DNA of 64,000 nt. Source: Hemerocallis citrina (Eukaryota > Streptophyta > Magnoliopsida > Asparagales > Asphodelaceae). The stretch's first letter is position 1, and the number at the start of each line of letters is the position of its first letter. The position numbers and the translations under genes are program-made. Below the pieces are notes generated by a model. The model ran no database searches. It had not been told where the DNA came from and saw nothing but the letters and a program-made list of their open reading frames with translations. The DNA lies in the NCBI GenBank assembly GCA_017893485.1, contig JACEHZ010000208.1, positions 310,001-374,000 on the forward strand, given 5' to 3'. Below are positions 10,763 to 23,055 of this stretch, piece by piece.

Positions 10763-13371
10763 TGTAACATCCCGAATTCAAATAACTCTGAATTTGAAGT
10801 TCTACAGGATCTTTACACTTCACTTCGTACAATTTTATAAGGAATTTAAAACTTTTATTTACAGCAGAGTCTTTTACATCAACACGCAGCAGAATAATTA
10901 AAATATAACAATGATAAATGTACAATTGCAATAACTTTAACATTTAAGTAATCATCAGTAACAAATTCATCTTTATATCTTCTTGTAAACTCCAAGTCCT
11001 GCATATGAAACTGTGGGCATGTCAGTTGCTTACAAGCGACGAAATATTATACACGGCCATTCTTGCTATGCCGAAAGTATAACGATTCTTAAATACTTTA
11101 ACAAACACAAACTTGATCATAAACAAAGCTAAAGAGGAACTATCTTGTTGATGTCATGGGTGTTGTGCACTTAATCCTTAATGCAATTTTTATATTAAAT
11201 GACACTAATGTGCACTTGTTCGGATTATATGCATCCCATACTACATAGGTCCGAGGGCAAGTCCTTAATCGCACTTCATCTTGTAGGGTTGATTTCCTCG
11301 CCATGAGTTTAACTACTACGGTAATTAAGGTAAGTATCTTAGATCTTCTATGAGTTACGAGCCCATGTCCAAACAGCCTAGAGGGGAATCTCACATCATG
11401 ACATGACACATCATGTAGACAGCCTATGGACAATTTACATCCGTCATGGGACAATGGCACTACGTAGTCACCAAACACCCCACAAGCGTCGCCACGGTCC
11501 TAATAATTTCAGAGATGTATTCACGTCATGACATGACGCATCATTTAGATAGCCTATGAACACTCTCACACCGTAAATCCGAGGCCCTCATACTTGTGTT
11601 TTTCTCTTACTTTCATCACATCTCCACTGTAGTGTAGTCCTTACATTTTTAGTTTGTTTTAGAAGAAAATCATCACAACCTAGAGCTAGCTTACCATACC
11701 AGACTTAAAACAAACAAAGAGACAGTCAGCCCAACTGGCTACTTCTCAAGAGATGCTCAACCCACATTGGTTAGCTCTCAAATTCATTAATAAAAACTGT
11801 CGGTCACTAGGGTCTCGCCTAGCCTCTAGATTCCCACAACTATATCTTTCTAGAGATCAACAATAAGTCTTATTCAATCTCAAAATAATTATTCAAATTC
11901 TTTATTCACAAATCTCTTTCCCAAAGAGAAACATTTCTTTATAATCTCATAATAAGAAATAATTCAATTCAACATCTTTTATCAATTTAATCACTTATAG
12001 CATTGTGTTCAGATCAAGTATCTTAATCAAGTATTAATAATCATAAAATCTCATCTGGAAGAAAATCTAATTGCAATCCAAATTTACATCTCTCTTTAAT
12101 TATACAAGAGTCACAATTTTCAATATAAAAATCACCTCTAATTCTTTTAATTGATAAACTCGAGTTGGTAAAATCCCCTTTTTATTCTCACAAAATATAT
12201 CAAAATATTGTAGAAATAATTTTCATCAGGTCTAAACAATTTTAGAAGAATATTAGTATTTTTTCCAAATTCTTATTTCATTTAAAACTCAAAATATTAA
12301 AAAAAATCAAAAAGGAAAAACAAAGTGACTATAGTCGGATTCGAACTCAGGTCAAACCCGCCCATGAACAGTAACAGTTCCAAATCACACCCGCTGACCA
12401 GAAAGTTCAAGGCGGCTAACTGATATGAGTTGAACTCAAAATATATTTATATATATACCTTCAGTAATTTAATTAAAATCGAAATTCATAAAAACAGAGT
12501 CTCTAACAAGACTCGAACGCAGACCAATAGCTCCACAGAGCTATAGTAACCGGCCCAATTCGCACCCGAAGACCAGTAGGTCTTAAGTGACTAACTGATA
12601 CAAGATCGGTTGACAACTTTTTGTATGTACTGTACTGTTATAAATTTTCCCTTAATAAACTCGATCTTTCAATCGATTTGTACTCACTCAAAATCTAGTT
12701 CTTTTTCTAGAATATATTTCTATCAAAATACAGTATAGCATATATATTAAAACTTTATAGAAAATTTTATTTTTGACAAGGTAACAAAATTTTCTCCCAA
12801 TTATATTTAAAAAAACTCATATTGTCAATTTTCAATTAAAGTGTGGTCTTCCATCAAAGACTACTTATAAAAATTCTTTATGCTCTTCAAGCAAACTCAT
12901 GAGACTATTTCTCTATTTTAATCGTATTATAAAGCCATTTTCATACATGTTACAATATTTTGACTATAATAAGAAATATTTTTCCATGCATCAATTCTCA
13001 TTCCACCAATAAATATTTCTAATTCAACACGAGTTCTAGCCATTTTTGTAACTCACAATATCAATTCAACACATCAAGACACAAATAAAATGAGATCATG
13101 CAATCTACTTTTACCATACCAATCAAAATTAGCAATGAAATTCTACATCAACTAGCATGCAATTTTACTCCTAAATTAGAAATGATTTTAGAATCACCCA
13201 TCCAAATAAGCATGAATGTATTCAATTAAACTCCTAGAAATAAACTCCAAGAGAAACTCCGATTCGTCTCCTCGAATTCCGTGCACAAAAAAAAGCACCA
13301 ATCTCCATTTCTGTAGAGCAATAGGGAACGACATCATCTCATGGACAGTGGCCAATTCTTGGCACACTCAC

Positions 13372-13373
<2 letters not shown>

Positions 13374-13453
<80 letters not shown>
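13374..13453. repeat. (AT)n microsatellite
   Basis: An uninterrupted AT dinucleotide run of about 80 bp; open reading through it (YIYI...) is an artefact. It is followed by a duplicated ATAATGAATAGCTTTTATAT segment. Confidence 0.95.
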
Positions 13454-13455
<2 letters not shown>

Positions 13456-13532
13456 GAATAGCTTTTATATGTATATATAATGAATAGCTTTTATATGTAT
13501 ATATATACTAGATTTTCCCGTGTATATATATA

Positions 13533-13690
13533 CTAGATTTTCCCGTGGGCACGTGCCTACGACACGTCTTTATAACGATACAACATATGAAAAGCTTTGT
13601 AAACAGTTAATTAACAATTATGTAACTCAAGTTTAAATAGTATGACAATAATTAGTTGTAAATAAAAGTTCATGTTTCCATAAGTGTGTG
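13533..13690 (+). repeat. ACTAGATTT-arm repeat, copy 1
   Basis: Starts ACTAGATTTTCCCGTGGGC, then ACGTGCCTACGACACGTC, a near-palindromic core, and runs about 155 bp to GTTCATGTTTCC. A partial duplicate of the first bases lies at 13507. The same arm occurs at 55833-55970 (+) and inverted at 57030-57165, where the pair bounds one element. Here no inverted partner was found. Confidence 0.65.
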
Positions 13691-13725
13691 TGTGTGTGTA
13701 TATATATATATAGAGAGAGAGAAAT

Positions 13726-14345
<620 letters not shown>

Positions 14346-15432
14346 TAGGTGGAGAAGCAAAAGGACTCGGAAGGGTTTGCTGATGGATGGGCTCGGATTT
14401 GACAGAGGAGGACCATCCCATACCTATATATCTACACATACATATATAATTTGAATGGGGGAAGATAGGTATAGGTGTATTAGGTGAATGAGTGGAGAAA
14501 GAAACATGGGGATTTGCTGGTTGGGTTTTCGGCAGAGACAGGGAAAAGAAGGAGAGGATGAGGAGAATGTGTATTTAGGGGGGGGGGGGGTATTATATAA
14601 GGAGCTATGTAGATAGTTATTAAAACCACCTCCCCACTAACAACACTAACACCACTCAAAAATTCAAAATTTGTACTCTTTCCCTCCATTTCCAAATCAC
14701 CCGGCCACTACTTTGAGTGTGCAAGTGCACGTGCGTGCTTTGTGTACACCATAAAATAAATTATTTATTTAATTTAAAATATGTGTTTATATATATAATA
14801 TACATATAAAATTAACTTAATTAAAAATTATGCTTTTCATGCACGAATAAAATAGACGCACACACACTTCAAAATTTTACTTTGAAAACGAATACGCTTA
14901 AATACGTTCACCGAAAAACACACGTGCGTCGCACGTAAAATGTCAAAATACGAAATCGAATTTATTAACGAAAAAATATTTAAATATAATCGAAATAAAA
15001 CATAAGAAAAATATATTTATTAATTTATATATATTCCACAACGTAATCGCTACGTACATAGAAAACACATGCATTACACGAATAAAAATATCTAAATCGA
15101 AATAGGAGAAAAATGAACTTCCGTTTATAAAACGAATTCGAACACGTAAAATAAATGATTAAAACAGACAGAAAATATTACATGTAGCGGTAAAAAAATA
15201 TGTAATCGATACGTGCATCGATAACATGTATATAGCACGTAAAAATACAGAAATTGAAATTTTATATTTGAGTTGACTCAAATAAGATTTTAAGAATACG
15301 GAAAATTCATAAGTAGTCGAAATCCAAAATACGTAGTGAAACACGTTACGGATATTACCCGTAATGGTACAAAATACACATGTGTAACACACGAGAAAAA
15401 AATTTTCATTTCCAATTTTGCGGGATGTTACA

Positions 15433-17311
15433 ACATGATCGATCGAGAAGAGGGGCACCGAAGCGGAGGATACTACCCCAACAGACCTTCTTTCACTATA
15501 GCTATTCTCGAAGCCCCTGCCCCAGAAAACTTTAAACCTCCTACATTTGATTCATATGACAGTGAGTTCAACCCAGCAGATCACATCAAAAGCTTCATGA
15601 CTCTTATGTTGATCCACCAAGCCTCTGAAGTGCTCCTCTGCAGAACCTTCCCAGCCACCTTGAGGGGATCAGCACAGGAGTACTACTCATGTCTCTCTTC
15701 AAAGTCTATCTCTTCGTTCGATTAACTTGAAGAACTCTTCCTCACGCACTTCGTAGGCAGCCGCAAAACCAAGAAGACGAGTGCCTCCCTACTTAAATTG
15801 AAGCAGAGGTCGGGAAACCTCTCAAAGACTTCGTCCGATGCTTCACATCTGAGTCTAGTTCTATCCCTGCCTTTGACCCGACAATAGCAGCAGCCGCGTT
15901 CCAACAGAATGTCCGCGAATCTTGCCTAAAAAAGTCTCTTTCCAAAAAGCCTTATCGAAACTTCTCTGAGCTATTGCAAAGTTGTGAGAATTACATCTGA
16001 GCTAAGGATGTTCATCCCCATGACCAAAGCGAGCCCTCGTCCGAGAACAAACGAAGAAATACAAATGAGGAAGAGCCTAAGAAGTCCCAGAAAGATGGGT
16101 CGGGCCAATGCCGCCCTCATCTGATCCATCGCTTCGACAAATTCATCCCGCTCAACGCCGACATATCAACGGTTTTCATGGAAATTGAGGGAGAATGGCT
16201 GCTTCCCCCTCCTCCTAGGATGAACCTTAACAGGAGAAGGGATAAGAGCCGATGATGCCGGTTCCACAGGACCATGGTTGCAACACAGATGAGTGCCGAG
16301 TCCTTAACGACGAAATCGAAGCTGTCATCCGCCATGGTCACTTTTCCAAGTATACTAAGAAGGATGAGGTTGAGCCTCCACTAGCTCGAGGAGCTAACAA
16401 GTGTGCAGAAAGAGATCCCGAGTCCTAAGACTCGGAGCATATAGCCATCCTCCACTCCATCCACAGATGTCCTATGTGTGGGGAGTCCAACACCGCCCGA
16501 AAGGCGTTCATCCGAGAGGTCAATTCAGTGCATAATGTCTTCTCTGCCAAGAGCATGAGATTTCGATCTAGCAATAATAAAATGTATATTTTGTTTACTG
16601 AATCACATGAAATTTTATCCAACCAACTTTCCCGGATAAGGATCTTGAGGGCATTCGAACTCTCACTGCGACACACTAGTGGCCAGCCTCTCCATGACAA
16701 ACCACGAAGTGCACCGCATCTTGGTGGACAACGATATCTCGGTGAACATCATCTTTTTAGAAGCGTTCTAAGGCCTCAAGCTCTCCAGAGACCATTTGAA
16801 CCCGTCGAGTACAATTTGAACTCGTCGAGTACACCCTTCATGGGTTCTCCGAGGTTCCGATCCAGACTGAAGGAATAGTCACTCTTGACGTGACTGCAGG
16901 AAGAGGCCCAACTACCTGGACCGAGGCCATGTGCTTCGTGGTCGTCGATGTGAAAATCGCCTACAATGTCATCTTTGGCCACCCTGGCCTAACAGCTCTC
17001 CACGTCATAGCTTCGACATTTCACATGAAGATGAAGTTCCCCACGCCAGTTGGGGTAGCAGAAGTCAGGAAAAGTTGAAAAGTGGTTCGGGCATGTTACA
17101 TGCGACAATGGGGGATTCTGTCCTCCCGCTCGAAGCCTTAGCGCATCCTCATGAGAATGCAATGGAGACTTGGTTCTTGCTCGAAGCCTTACAACTCTCT
17201 CACGAACGGAGCTAGGTGGTGCCGAACCCGTTGATGGACTAGAAGACATTCTCCTCTCCCATGAATATCCCGTCCAAGTGCTTCTCGAGTTAGCCAAGTT
17301 TTCTCCTACTT
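15433..17311 (+). pseudogene. Tat gag-protease remnant (element 3), 3' part
   Basis: Continuation of the gag remnant: LLCRTFPATLRGSAQEYYS and the degenerate Cys/His segment near 16255-16300, then RKAFIREVNSVH (16500) and a protease region reading LVDND in the catalytic position near 16715 (the usual DNG is changed), and VKIAYNVIFGHPGLTAL near 16960. Many stops and shifts, and a small unrelated insert near 16560-16635, show it is much older than elements 1 and 2. It ends near 17311 before RT, so RT, integrase and 3' LTR are absent. Confidence 0.8.
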
Positions 17312-17852
17312 TTTCTATCGTTATTGTTCAAAATTCATTGTATGCTGAGTTTTTTTATTTTGTAGGTAAAGCAAAAAATATGAGGTTCTATTTTTTTGGA
17401 GATAAATGAGGTTCCTTTTTTGAAATACACACACTATGACCTTCCATTTATTGCTGACTTTTGTTATTAAATTTCATCTCTAATATTATAATGGGAGAGT
17501 TGGGGTTATTATTTGTAGACAACCTGTAATTTGTAGACATTTGTTCAACCATATAATCTCAACCATTCATTTTTAAGTGGGAGTTATATTAACCATTTAT
17601 TTACTCAACTGTTGTTAGTTATCATAATATTCTCAAAGTTCAAATTTATTTACGACATAATTATTTACAAAAATGTCACTCATATAAAATAAAAGTATGT
17701 ACCACTATGGGTAATTTGTAAAGAGTGTGTAATGAGCAAAAGGAGGTCTAGGGTTCGAGGTTAGATTACATCTTATTATTACTATATATAAAAAAATAAT
17801 TAAAACCTGCATCCCACGTGCAAATTACCAGTTTTTTGAATTTGTGAACCAG
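17312..17852. other. AT-rich sequence between Tat remnant and helicase fragment 2
   Basis: No gene seen. It should correspond to helicase intron or exon sequence lost or overwritten; the exon portion expected after VVLAG in this helicase family was not found here. Confidence 0.3.
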
Positions 17853-18649
17853 ATAGGTGAGCTATGAGGACTACTCGGCAATCTTGTGGTCGTTTTTCCA
17901 GAAGGAATAGTAATGTTTTTTCTCTTCATTTGACTTTGGACAGGTCTATGAAGAATGGAAATCTTCAGGCATTCTTCCAACAATCCTCAAGAAAAAAGAG
18001 ATAATTTAGAGAACCGAGGAGCAGTAATGACATTGAACTTGTACTCGAAGAATACAAATCTTCAGGCATTCTACCAACAATCCTCAAGAAAAAACAGATA
18101 ATTTAGAGAACCGAGGAGCAGTAATGACATTGAACTTGTACTCGAAGAATACAAGGAAGCCATTAATAAATGTTCCAGCAGGATTACAAAAGAAGACCCA
18201 GCCAGGACCGAATGGTGGGTGCATTGCTTTTAGCTGTTGTTGGAGGTATAAACTTCAGCGATGGAATGGGCCGCTGTGTCATCATGGTTGGACTTCGGTA
18301 TCCAAGTCTATCTGATGTAGATTGAAATTTTTTTCTCTGTGTGTGTGTGAGAAGAATAATATCTGATGTAGAATTATTGGAAAGCGTAAAGCATATAGAA
18401 GGGCTTCGGAAGTTCGTAGCGAGCACCAAATTAAACGACAACACTGCAGGTCGGTCAGGCTTTGAGATCTTAAACAGCTGTACGGGAAGAGGAAGAGAAT
18501 ACTATGACAACTTGTGCATGAAAGCTGAAAACCAGTCAAGAGGTGAGTAAGTAAATTCGTAACCAAAAGGCATAAACGTAATGCTATTTTTCCCTCAGCA
18601 AGCTAATGTTACTTTCCAACTGTATCTTGAACATGTCACACAATTAAGC
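17853..18649 (+). pseudogene. CHL1: CHL1/DDX11-type DNA helicase, fragment 2
   Basis: Collinear helicase sequence: GLLGNLVVVFPEGIVMFF, then [54 protein letters not shown] (motif V region), ELLESVKHIEGL, and GREYYDNLCMKAENQS leading into motif VI. Damage includes an in-frame TGA near 17865, a 97-bp tandem duplication (repeat starts at 17960 and 18057) and a short duplicated insert near 18316-18360. A donor, GTGAGTAAGT, follows the motif VI start at 18543; the next exon's first bases lie just before the MULE insertion. The family's 5'-3' Fe-S helicases act in chromosome cohesion. Confidence 0.82.
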
Positions 18650-19065
18650 GAAAAATTTGCCCTACTGCCCCTTTTTAAAAAATATTTAGCGACTTGTCCT
18701 ACTTCCCAAAACAATTAGCGATATGCCCTTATTTAGAACACGTCAGCAACAAACGTTAGTGGGAAAAACGGCATACGTTATTTCGATGCCGTTCTTTCCA
18801 ATAACGGCATCTGTTTGAAAAAAAGTGTCGTGCCATTATTTGGAATAACGACATATGTTATTTTTGTCTAAAGATCGAACAGTCTCAATTGTGAGCTGAG
18901 AGAGGATTGCAAAATGAAAACAACTGATGCCGTTCTCTCAGAGAACGGCATCGATTATACTGATGCCGTTATTTTGAATAACGGCATCAGTTATATTCGT
19001 TTTGCACAGTTTCCTATAATCAAAAATCCCCTTCTCCTCTCTCCTACCCCTTGTGATTCGTAATC
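18650..19065 (+). repeat. Left terminal inverted repeat of the MULE
   Basis: Starts GAAAAATTTG and contains several short palindromes built on TGCCGTT...AACGGCA (for example 18787-18814 and 18926-18985), ending in a CT-rich stretch. It matches 31787-31378 in inverted orientation with scattered substitutions. In autonomous MULEs the terminal repeats hold transposase-binding sites and outward-in promoters. Confidence 0.9.
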
Positions 19066-19338
19066 TTCTCTCTCTCTCATCGCTCCTGTTACCCACAAAT
19101 CCTAGATCCCAAAATCAAAAAATTTTAACCATTTGAGTCCTCTAAAATTCCATACATCTTACCTCCTTACTCCCACTCTCATTTGCAATCTTCATCCACA
19201 ACGAATTTTGAAGCAAGTGGTTTTTTGGTTTAATTTGGAGGTATTATCATCTTAACCGTATGTTTGATATGTATTCCAATGTTATGCTTATTGTGAGTAG
19301 TGAATGACTTGAATATGTTTAAATTTTTATGCATAGGT

Positions 19339-21993
19339 ATGGAATTTGATATCCCTATTTGGTTATATTATGGGGGTGAAGTAATTAAGGATCCGAAGAT
19401 TGGATATTCTTATAGTGATGTTGAACCGGATATTATTTGGGCTCCCCCCAACTTTACATACGCAGGATTAATAGATAAGATATATGAAGTCACCAATTGG
19501 GATAGAAGTGAAATGAGTCTGAAACTCAGAGCCCGTTATTCTATTGGTAAAGGGGATGTGCAGTATTTCATGTTGGTACCCATAGACAGTGACAATTCTC
19601 TGAGGTCTATGTTGCTTAGGACACTTCATCCAAGTTGTGGTTGGAATATAGTTGAGTTAGATATCAATCAAATGAGGCTTCCAAATACTACACGAGTTGT
19701 TATCGAAAGTCCAAGGCCCACACGAACTTTGAAACCATCTGCAGAGTCACATGCTAGAATTTCAAATACAGACGAAGATACTAGCACAACTCCAACGGAA
19801 CCTGTTTCCTCCGAATACGAGCAGGTACATCCTACCCTATTGCCACAAAATATTTTGGTAGCTGGCATTGCTATGGAAGACTTTGACAACGCCGTTGTAA
19901 ATAATGACTTGGTCAAAGAGGAAGAAGATGAGGAACGCGGTCTCGAGGATGATGATGAGAAGATTACCGTTGAAGCTCCAGTTGTTGATGTCAATGTTAA
20001 TGTGCTGGTTAACAATGCCCGCGTGTTGCCAAGTCAGGACACAAGTGCAGCGATGCGTGGATCTCAATCCAGTGAATGGATGTCTCGGGCCACCATACAT
20101 GAAAATAGATAGTCTTCCGTTGGTTCTTCCAACTTGGATGAACTCTTCATAGGTTAAAGATTTCCAACCAAAGATGCTCTACAACATCAAGTGAAGATGT
20201 ACGTCGTGAAGAACCACAGAGAATTCATGACGGTAAAATCAGATTGTAGTCTATACCATGTGAAATGTAAATACGCGCCCATCAACCATTCAGCCGAGGA
20301 GATTGCAGAAAATCCGTCACTTCAAAATGTAGTTGGTTGTCCATGACGGTTGCGTGCAATTGTTCCTAAAGACCGTAATTATTTCGTGGTAAAAAAGCTT
20401 GAAGGTGTACACACATGTGTGAATCCTACATTGACTCAAGATCACAGCAAAATTGACTCGACGATCGTATCGACGGTCATATTGGATGTTGTGAAGAAAC
20501 AACTCTCAATAACACCAAGAGCCATAATAGGAGTAGTTAAGGGTAAATTCCATTATACAATATCATATTGGAAAGCTTGGAAGGCTAAGCATAAAGCAGT
20601 TGAGAAACTATATTGTTCTTTTAAAAAAGCGTACACTATATTACCATATCTGCTCAATGCAATTCAAGCTTCAAATTAGGGTACGGCTGTACATTAGGCG
20701 AAAATTGCGACCGGTCCTGGCATAGAAACATTTAAGGGTGTTTTTTGGGCATTCGGTCCTTCCATCAAAGGATTTAAGTCATGTAGACCAGTTATAAGCG
20801 TAGACGGCACTCACTTGTACGGAAAATATAAAGATTGTTTGTTGAATGCGGTTTCACCAGACGCAAACGGGAGGTTGTTTCTGTTTGCATTTGCATAAGT
20901 TGACTGTGAAAGTATAGAAACGTGGACATGGTTCATGAACTGTATTTGGTGCTTTGTCACAGATCGTGAAGGTCTGTGTGTCATTTCTGATCGACATGCC
21001 GGTATTTTATCAGCAATGGGAAATGAGTTCGGTACGTGGAGGGAACCTTTTGCATATCATTGGTACTGTATGCTGCATTTTGCTAGCAATTTCCATAAAA
21101 AATTTGGTTACAAATTTTTGATGAATAAGTTGAAGGTAATTGCGTGTCAAAATCAGTGAAAAAAGTACAAGGAAAAGATGACACAACTTGAAGCGAGCAA
21201 TGTTGATGGGGCTAACTGGTTGAAGGAAAAAGCGATCGAGAAGTGGGCACTTACTGTCGATGGTGGGCGTAGATATGGTATAATGACAACATATCTGTCC
21301 GAAGTGTTCAACTCGGTTCTAAAAGGTGTTCGTAGCTTACCTGTCACCACAATTGTAGAACAGATATTTTTTCGTCTAAATATGTACTTCACCGATCGTC
21401 GTGAAGCTGCGCAGATACTTATCAGTGAAGGGAAATTATGGGCACCCCGGATTCAAGACCTTATTGATGTCCACCGTGAAAAATTCAATTTACATGAGGC
21501 AATAATGTTTAATAATCGAGATAGAGTTTTTTGGGTGAAAACGGGCATTAGAATGGACGGTGGATATCAAAAAGGTGGACATTGGCACACGGTGGACCTC
21601 GAGGGCCGAACTTGTACGTGTGGCAAATTCCAACTATTTCACATTCCATGCTCTCATGTGTTAGCGGCATGTGCTTCACGTGCGCTTGATTATCAACCAT
21701 ACATTGATGTCTTCTGCTCTACGGATTCGTTAGCAAAAATATGGGCACAAACTTTCAATCCTATACCAGATGAATCTTATTGGCCTACCCAAAGCGCACC
21801 GGTACTTATAGCTGATTCAAGTCTTCATCCGGTGAAGGGGATGCCGAGGAGTACTCGCATCCGCAATGACATGGATGCTCGAGAAGGTGGGAGTAGTGGA
21901 AAAGTATGTTCGAAATGTGGAGTGAGTGGACACAATAGACGGAGTTGTAAGAATGTACAAAGTGTGGGGACTTCACAATCTACCCGCACTTGA
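19339..21993 (+). pseudogene. mudrA: mudrA-type MULE transposase
   Basis: One frame of 884 codons without a visible indel, but with in-frame stops at 20110, 20155, 20344, 20677, 20695, 20899 and 21157. Order: N-terminal MuDR region (WLYYGGEVIKDPKIGYSY), a second region (YVVKNHREFMTVKSDCSLYH), the DDE-type core starting SVDGTHLYGKYK (residue ~488), a SWIM zinc finger CTCGKFQLFHIPCSH (residue ~757), and a CCHC knuckle CSKCGVSGHNRRSC (residue ~857). ATG at 19339 opens the conserved N-terminus and follows an acceptor-like TGCATAG. The stops are mostly CAA, CAG or TGG changed by a single transition. Length agrees with full-size MURA-like proteins. Confidence 0.92.
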
Positions 21994-22189
21994 ATATTTT
22001 TCTTGTTATTGTATTTCAGTAATGTCTTCTCTTTTGTTAAGTTTGTAAGAATTTATTAAGTTGCATTTTTATGTTGAGCAATTTAAGGTTAAATTGTTTG
22101 GAATGAGATTTGTGGTATGAATGTTTGATGGAAATGGGTAAATTTGTTGTAAGTAATATACCATCACAAAACATGCACAGAAAACATGC

Positions 22190-22660
22190 ACAACTGTTTA
22201 AACAACAAATACCGTTCTTGTGAATAACGGCATCTTCTTTCTATGTCGTTATTCGCAAGAACGACTGTGAAGACAGAAAGAATGACATAATTATCAAATT
22301 TTGGATTTTTGACACATAACTGATGTCGTCATCTTGGAGAACGGCATAGTTAATAGATGCCGTTATCTTGAAAAATGGCATGGTTATAAGTTGCCGTTAT
22401 CTTGGAGAACGACATCAGTATGAAGATCTTAGGAGATGTTGTTATCTTGGAGTGAAGGGGATTCTATGAAGATGCTGTTGTTCAAGATAACGACATCAGT
22501 TAAGGATATCGTTATCTTGGATAACGACTGTGAAGACAGAAACATTGGCAGCCATCTCCAACTTTGCTAATTTTCCCTCTTAGCTAATGCCGTTATTCGC
22601 AATAACGTTACAGGATTAAGATACCGTTATTTGCAATAACGGCATCTTCTGATCATGTTT
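22190..22660. repeat. Internal palindromic array between the two MULE genes
   Basis: About ten units of the same theme as the terminal repeats (TGCCGTTATCTTGGAGAACG, AACGGCATC), in both orientations, between the 3' ends of mudrA and the PMD gene. Spacing is irregular and many units have decayed. They resemble the subterminal palindromes rather than either gene. Confidence 0.7.
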
Positions 22661-23055
22661 TTCACAACAAAACATGCACAGACCACATCAAATGCTCATA
22701 CTTCGAGTAATCAAAACATGCACAAACTTGGGTAATTGCACAAACCACATCTAGTGTTCCAAAAATTTTCCATATACTGTAATTGAACAAACCATCCACA
22801 CACTTCAAATATAAAATTCAACTCATCAACCCATCCACATACAAATACTTCAACATAAAACTCTAGAAATACAAAATTCTTCCACATACAAATACTTCAT
22901 CAACCCATCCACATACAAAATTCAATTCACCACATTAAAATCATGTTAATCAAGTTTGGGTCAATGTGATACATTTGCAACACAATAAACACCTCATCAA
23001 TTTCATAAACATGAACATAGAGTTTAGCAATACTCATAAACATAAAACTCTAGAA

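Noticed and set aside
12325..12612. Possible tRNA-like B box (GGATTCGAACTC) in two related about 110-bp segments
   Set aside because: No cloverleaf could be built and no A box at the right distance; more likely a diverged internal duplication in the 4.67-kb element.
13216..13461. 81-codon plus frame
   Set aside because: Its C-terminal half is the (AT)n microsatellite read as alternating Tyr-Ile.
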